From the NCBI GenBank assembly GCA_002887195.1, contig PJAB01000202.1, positions 1 through 34,491 on the forward strand: a DNA stretch of 34,491 nucleotides, given 5' to 3'. The notes below the pieces were generated by a model. The model had not been told where the DNA came from. It did not search any database and was given only the letters and a program-made list of their open reading frames with translations. Position numbers and translations under genes: made by a program. How positions within the stretch are numbered: position 1 is the stretch's first letter; each line of letters starts with the position of its first letter. Shown here piece after piece: positions 30,910 to 34,491 of the stretch. This DNA is from Chrysochromulina parva (lineage: Eukaryota; Haptophyta; Prymnesiales; Chrysochromulinaceae).

Positions 30910-33900
30910 TCAGTCAGTCTTCACATGGCCACGCCCGTCCGAGCCTCGACCCCCGGCAGGCGGCGTCCCCCCTCCCGGCGCTACAGGCGGCGGCGCCACG
31001 CGAGCAGTGAAGCAAACGGGCTCGGCCAGCGTATCCTCGCTCAGGTGCGCCCCCGAGCGCCAATCTTGCAGCCGAAGAAGCTCGAGCTCGGGATGCGCCT
31101 CGAGGAACTGGCTCTGGGCGAGCGCGTGCGGGGGGCGCCGCGCGTTCGCCGCACGCGCGCGCACGAGCCGGACGCGAGCTTCGTCTATCAGCTGCTTCTC
31201 ATAGTCGGCGAGGATGGCCGCGCGGTCGTTGGCGTCGGCCTGGCGGTAGGCGCGCTCGGCCATGCGCTCGGCACGGCGCCCGTCGTCGACCCAGCGGCCG
31301 ACGAGAATCATGTGCGGCCCACACACCAGCAGCCCAGCGGCGCGCAGCCCGTAGTGGACGAGGGCTGGCCACGGCATGAAGACGCTGGCAAGTGTGAAGA
31401 GGCTGAGCCCGAGATAGAGCCAGGTCGTCAGCCGGCAGTCCTGCCACGTCACGAGCTTGACGAACCCTCGGAGAGGGTGGAGGACGTGGAGGAGCCGCAC
31501 CTGCACCTTCCCCAGCAGCGGCGCGAGCGGGTTGACAAGGGAGCTTACATGGACGGAACGCTCCCTGTCGCGCGCGTGCTGCGCCTTGTCGAGGCGTTCC
31601 TCGACGGTTTCGTCTGCAAAGACATGCCTCTCGACCCGCTTCCGGATGGCGAGCTTCTGCGCCTCGAGGAGTGTTGCCTCGCGCTCGATCGTCCCCTCAT
31701 CATCAAGGATTGGAATCGGTGGATTCAGCCACCGTTGCCAGCATCGGACGCCCAGCTCGTAGTCGCACGAGATGGCCGGGGCTGCCACCAGCACATTGCG
31801 CTGGCCGCTCAACTTTGCCTTCGCCGTAGCGATCGCCTCCGTAGCTGCCGCCGCAGTCTTCGTTGCTGCCGTCTTTGCGGCCGCCGTAGCCGCCACCACC
31901 GTAGCCGTCGCCGACTCCGAAGCCGCCACCACCGTAGCCGCCGCCGACTCCGTAGCCGCCGCCGCCGTAGTAGCTGCTGCCGTCGCCGCCGCCGTGAAGA
32001 AAGACGCTTGTCCACCCGAAAGGCCTCCCATGCCCGGCGCCACGGTCTCAAGGCTCGAAGGTGCAATGTGTGCATCCGCCTCCGCCTCGGCCGCCGCCGC
32101 CGCCTCTGCTGTACCTCCGACCCGATCGGCCGCCTCCGATCGCCGCGAAAGTGCCCCGAGCCACCTCGTCGCCTCCGCCTCGGCCGCCACCCGCAGCGCC
32201 GCCTCCTCGGCCTCGGCCGACTCGGCGGCCGCTATCTCAGTCAGTGAAATCTCAGCCAGCTCCGGTCTCACAAAGGAGGCAAGCATCCGCCAGAAGCTAG
32301 GCTTGCAGATTGGCTGGCGGCGCGCGGCGGCGGCCCTGTACGTCGCATTCAGCCCTTGGAGGCCGAGGCAGCACAGCGCGGCGGGTAGGTAGCGAGGGTA
32401 TGTGAGCACCAACTGCCATCCTACGAAGAGCCCCAAGGAGCTCCACCGCACCCCGGGGCGCCACAGCAAGACATGCTCGACCGCCGCGATCGCCGTGACC
32501 ACACGCCCCCAGTGGCGGCGCAGCTCATTGAGGCGGGTCGTGAGGATTTGGTAGTCGTACCCCTTTGTCGCGCGACACACGTCGCCTGTCGCGAAGAGGC
32601 TGAGGTACCGGTAGTACTCCTTGGTGAACGGGAGCAGGTGTGGCGGCGGTGCGGACGCGTACGAGAGCATGCGCGTTCGGCTCGAGGTGACGCGCAGGGT
32701 GTAGCGCAGACGAACGAAGCCGTGCTGACCGGGCTGGTCCGTGTGCCGATTGAACGCGAGCGCGAACCAAGCGTCGTACTGCACACCCGACACGAGCGCA
32801 CTCAGAGGCAGCGTCACCCGACCAACAGAATCGCGGCCAACCTCGTCGCGAAAGGCGGAGCCCACCTCGGCGCCTACGTCCCGTGCCTTGGCGGTCGTGG
32901 TTTTGATCAGGCTGGCGCCGCCGTCCACGGCGGCCTTCACGTTGGCGCCGCCGACGCCGCCGACCGCGGAAACCGTGCGCCCGAGCAGGTCACCGCCGAC
33001 GCCGCTCACTGCGGAGGCCGTGTGATCGAGCAAGTTGGCTTCCTGGTCGGCATCCGAATCGTTGTTGATGGAGAGGTACAAACACGCGCCTGCGGAGGTG
33101 CGAACGCGCGTGCGGAGCGCGCGTCAGAGGGCGCGCGGCACGCATGAGGCGGAGCAGCCAGCAGAGGAAGATCAAGGAAGATCAAGGAAGATCAAGATCA
33201 GACCAAGAGGTGGAACACAAGGAGCACAGGAGCACAGGAGCAGGTAGGTGCATCGGGGTTCGATCTGTCGTCCATCGCACATGCATGCAACACAGGCAGC
33301 CGAAAGGCACGGTAGCTCGACGCGGCCGTCCATCGCGGCGAGACTGAGCAGTGAATCGTCGACGAGCGTGCCGCCACGCCCTCGAGCACGAGCAACGCGT
33401 ACGCATCCGTACCTCCGGAGAAGAGCTTGCTCGGAAGGTCCTTGGCTTCGAGTACCTCGAGCTCGAGCATGCCGAGCGCCTCGATGGACGCGAGGGCCGT
33501 GTAGTCGTGCGGCATCAGCGGCGGCGGCGGCGGCGTGGCTTTCGATTCGCCGGCGTGTTGCACTGGATCGCACGTCCATCCCTCTGCTACCATGAACCAG
33601 CGCTCAACCGGCGTCGGTGCATTCACCTCATCGTCACTGACGGGTACGGCTTTGTCCCGATCCGTGACGACCTTCGCCGCCGCCGCGGCTGTCGAGACGG
33701 TTGCCTCTGCGACAGCTGCGACCGACTTGGTTAATGAGCCCTTTGTGGCGACCGCCCCTTTGGCGAACATGTCAGCCGTGTTTGCAGCCGATTTGGTGAC
33801 ATTGTTGGAAAAATTGCCCAGGGCGGAGAACATGTCGTCCTTCGAGGCGACTGCCCCTTTGGTGAGCGTGTCAGCCGTGGCGGCAGCTGATTTGGTGACA

Positions 33901-34010
33901 TTGTTAGAGAAATTGCCCAGGGCGGAGAACATTTCGGCCACGACGTTGGGCGAGCTGGGCGTCTTCTCAGCGACCGCTGGATTCGCGGGCGCGGCTGGGG
34001 AGTCGGCCAT
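30910..34010 (-). CDS. C2-domain multi-pass membrane protein (MCTP/C2-reticulon-like) with 33-residue repeats, two exons
   Basis: Exons (minus strand) 34010-33281 and 33089-30910 give 969 aa. Residues 27-59 and 60-92 form a 33-residue tandem repeat (MFSALGNFSNNVTKSAA...). A C2 domain starts near 181 (MLELEVLEAKDLPSKLFSGG) and is split by the intron after RLPVLHA, continuing CLYLSINNDSDAD. Then a segment of about 68 residues (259-326), rich in Gly/Ala/Val/Thr, is inserted before GRDSVGRVTLPLSALVSG completes the C2 fold. Hydrophobic segments lie near 425-470 (LGLFVGWQLVLTYPRYLPA) and 815-860 (TWLYLGLSLFTLASVFMPW, then GLLVCGPHMILVG), like the C-terminal membrane region of MCTP proteins. An Ala/Thr-rich stretch at about 610-665 repeats in 11-residue steps. 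A calcium- or lipid-dependent ER or contact-site tether is inferred. Confidence 0.75.
31858..31990 (-). repeat. 33-bp (11-residue) tandem repeats in the C2 protein gene
   Basis: Units of about 33 bp built on CCGCCACCACCGTAGCCG (plus-strand reading) repeat imperfectly and encode ATESAAATVVA, ASESATATVVA and diverged copies. The 11-residue period suits an extended amphipathic helix. Confidence 0.7.
33090..33280 (-). other. Intron of the C2 protein gene, with tandem repeats
   Basis: 191-bp phase-1 intron, donor GTGCGATGGA, acceptor CACCTCCGCAG. Splicing makes a Cys codon (T + GC) and joins the two halves of the C2 domain. On the plus strand GGAAGATCAA is repeated three times exactly (33166-33195), giving the pyrimidine-rich tract of the transcribed strand. 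GGAGCACA-type repeats occur at 33221-33242. Confidence 0.8.
33735..33935 (-). repeat. 99-bp tandem repeat in exon 1 of the C2 protein gene
   Basis: Two copies at exactly 99-bp spacing encode the 33-residue repeat (start Met27 and Met60). Conservation is strongest over ALGNFSNNVTKSAA. Confidence 0.85.
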
Positions 34011-34452
34011 CGCCGCGGCTCACACCTGGCTGACACCGCGTTGGGCCTCTTCCCACCTCCGGCGCAGGGTTCTCGGCGACCGCGCAAGATTATGTTGCGA
34101 TGATTTCCTAAACTTGACAAATTTGGTCTATGGAAGCGGTTCGCATGCGGCGGCTGCACCCATTACCCGGAAGCACGCATTCGCCACACTACATTGAACA
34201 TTCTCGTCTTTCGTGCGGGTATTCACTCACTGTAGACACTTGCGACCTCAAACACTCTCGCCAGAGGCGTTCGCCGTCCCGCACGGTCGCACACAGTGAC
34301 ACAGAGTCCGCCTGCGTGCTCCACCTGTTCGGGCGCGCTCGCTCGCGACTCCTCTGCCCTCGCTCCGATCGTCGGACTCCCAGCGGCCTGTGCCGTGTCT
34401 CGAGTCACCGGTCTATACATCCTGCATGCATCTGTCGGGGGGGGGGGGGGGG

Positions 34453-34491
<39 letters not shown>
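34011..34491. other. 5' flank of the C2 protein gene and window end
   Basis: About 425 bp of ordinary sequence with no recognisable gene, presumed promoter of the C2 protein, followed by a homopolymer. Confidence 0.45.
34437..34491. repeat. Terminal poly-G run
   Basis: 55 bases, all G except one C at 34453. It has no telomere unit. It most likely reflects an assembly or sequencing artefact at a contig end, although a true G homopolymer cannot be excluded. Confidence 0.8.

Noticed and set aside
30859..32247. 462-codon plus-strand frame over the C2 protein gene
   Set aside because: Arg-rich shadow of the minus-strand gene, with a repeated RSRHHRSRRRL section that is simply the 33-bp repeat read in another frame.
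33166..33242. CRISPR-like or transposon repeats in the C2 gene intron
   Set aside because: The units are contiguous 8-10-bp simple repeats without spacers, inside an intron.
34437..34491. Telomere at the right end
   Set aside because: No TTAGGG, TTTAGGG or related unit; pure G with one C.

Overview
The window looks like nuclear DNA of a GC-rich, gene-dense alga with a complex (secondary) plastid. A haptophyte is my best guess; another red-plastid lineage is possible. The reasons are eukaryotic families only (kinesin, SRF-type MADS factor, NudC-domain protein, C2/multi-pass membrane protein, DEX1-like protein), few short introns (six recognised, 70-191 bp, five opening with GTGCG), very short bidirectional promoters, and plastid-directed leaders. 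The leaders, on uroporphyrinogen decarboxylase and on a small predicted lumenal protein, combine a signal peptide with a transit region containing an ASAFAP-like site with Phe. I saw no rRNA, tRNA, CRISPR array or intact transposon.

Layout. 0.5-2.8 kb: kinesin-13 (+). 3.0-5.7 kb: three-exon DEX1-like FG-GAP membrane protein (+). 6.0-8.2 kb: family X DNA polymerase with an N-terminal FHA domain (-), sharing an 89-bp divergent promoter with a cytochrome P450 (8.3-9.9 kb, +). 10.2-10.9 kb: family-16 methyltransferase (-). 11.3-14.8 kb: HNH nuclease fused to a UvrD/PcrA-type helicase (+). 15.0-16.1 kb: two-exon SRF/MCM1-type MADS factor (+). 16.8-17.5 kb: three-exon NUDCD2-like protein (-), divergent from uroporphyrinogen decarboxylase (17.7-18.9 kb, +). 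19.2-20.6 kb: His/Gly-rich protein with a degenerate Rab-like GTPase domain (+). 21.1-22.8 kb: two probable organelle-targeted proteins (+). 23.1-25.0 kb: membrane-anchored sialidase (+). 25.8-27.0 kb: exostosin-type GT47 (-). 27.5-28.9 kb: GT25-like glycosyltransferase (+). 29.3-30.6 kb: double gamma-glutamylcyclotransferase-like protein (+). 30.9-34.0 kb: two-exon C2/membrane protein with 33-residue repeats (-). The last 55 bases are an almost pure G run, probably an assembly artefact.

There are no operons, but themes recur. The polymerase and the HNH-helicase both suggest DNA repair. Uroporphyrinogen decarboxylase and the two following leader-bearing proteins point to the plastid. Sialidase, GT47 and GT25 form a neighbourhood of glycan enzymes. 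The least expected items are the FHA-PolX fusion, the HNH-helicase fusion, the pseudo-GTPase, perilipin-like repeats inserted in a C2 loop, an intron flanked by a long direct repeat, a 25-bp exact inverted repeat linking NUDCD2 coding sequence to its 3' flank, and a dyad directly before the uroporphyrinogen decarboxylase start codon.
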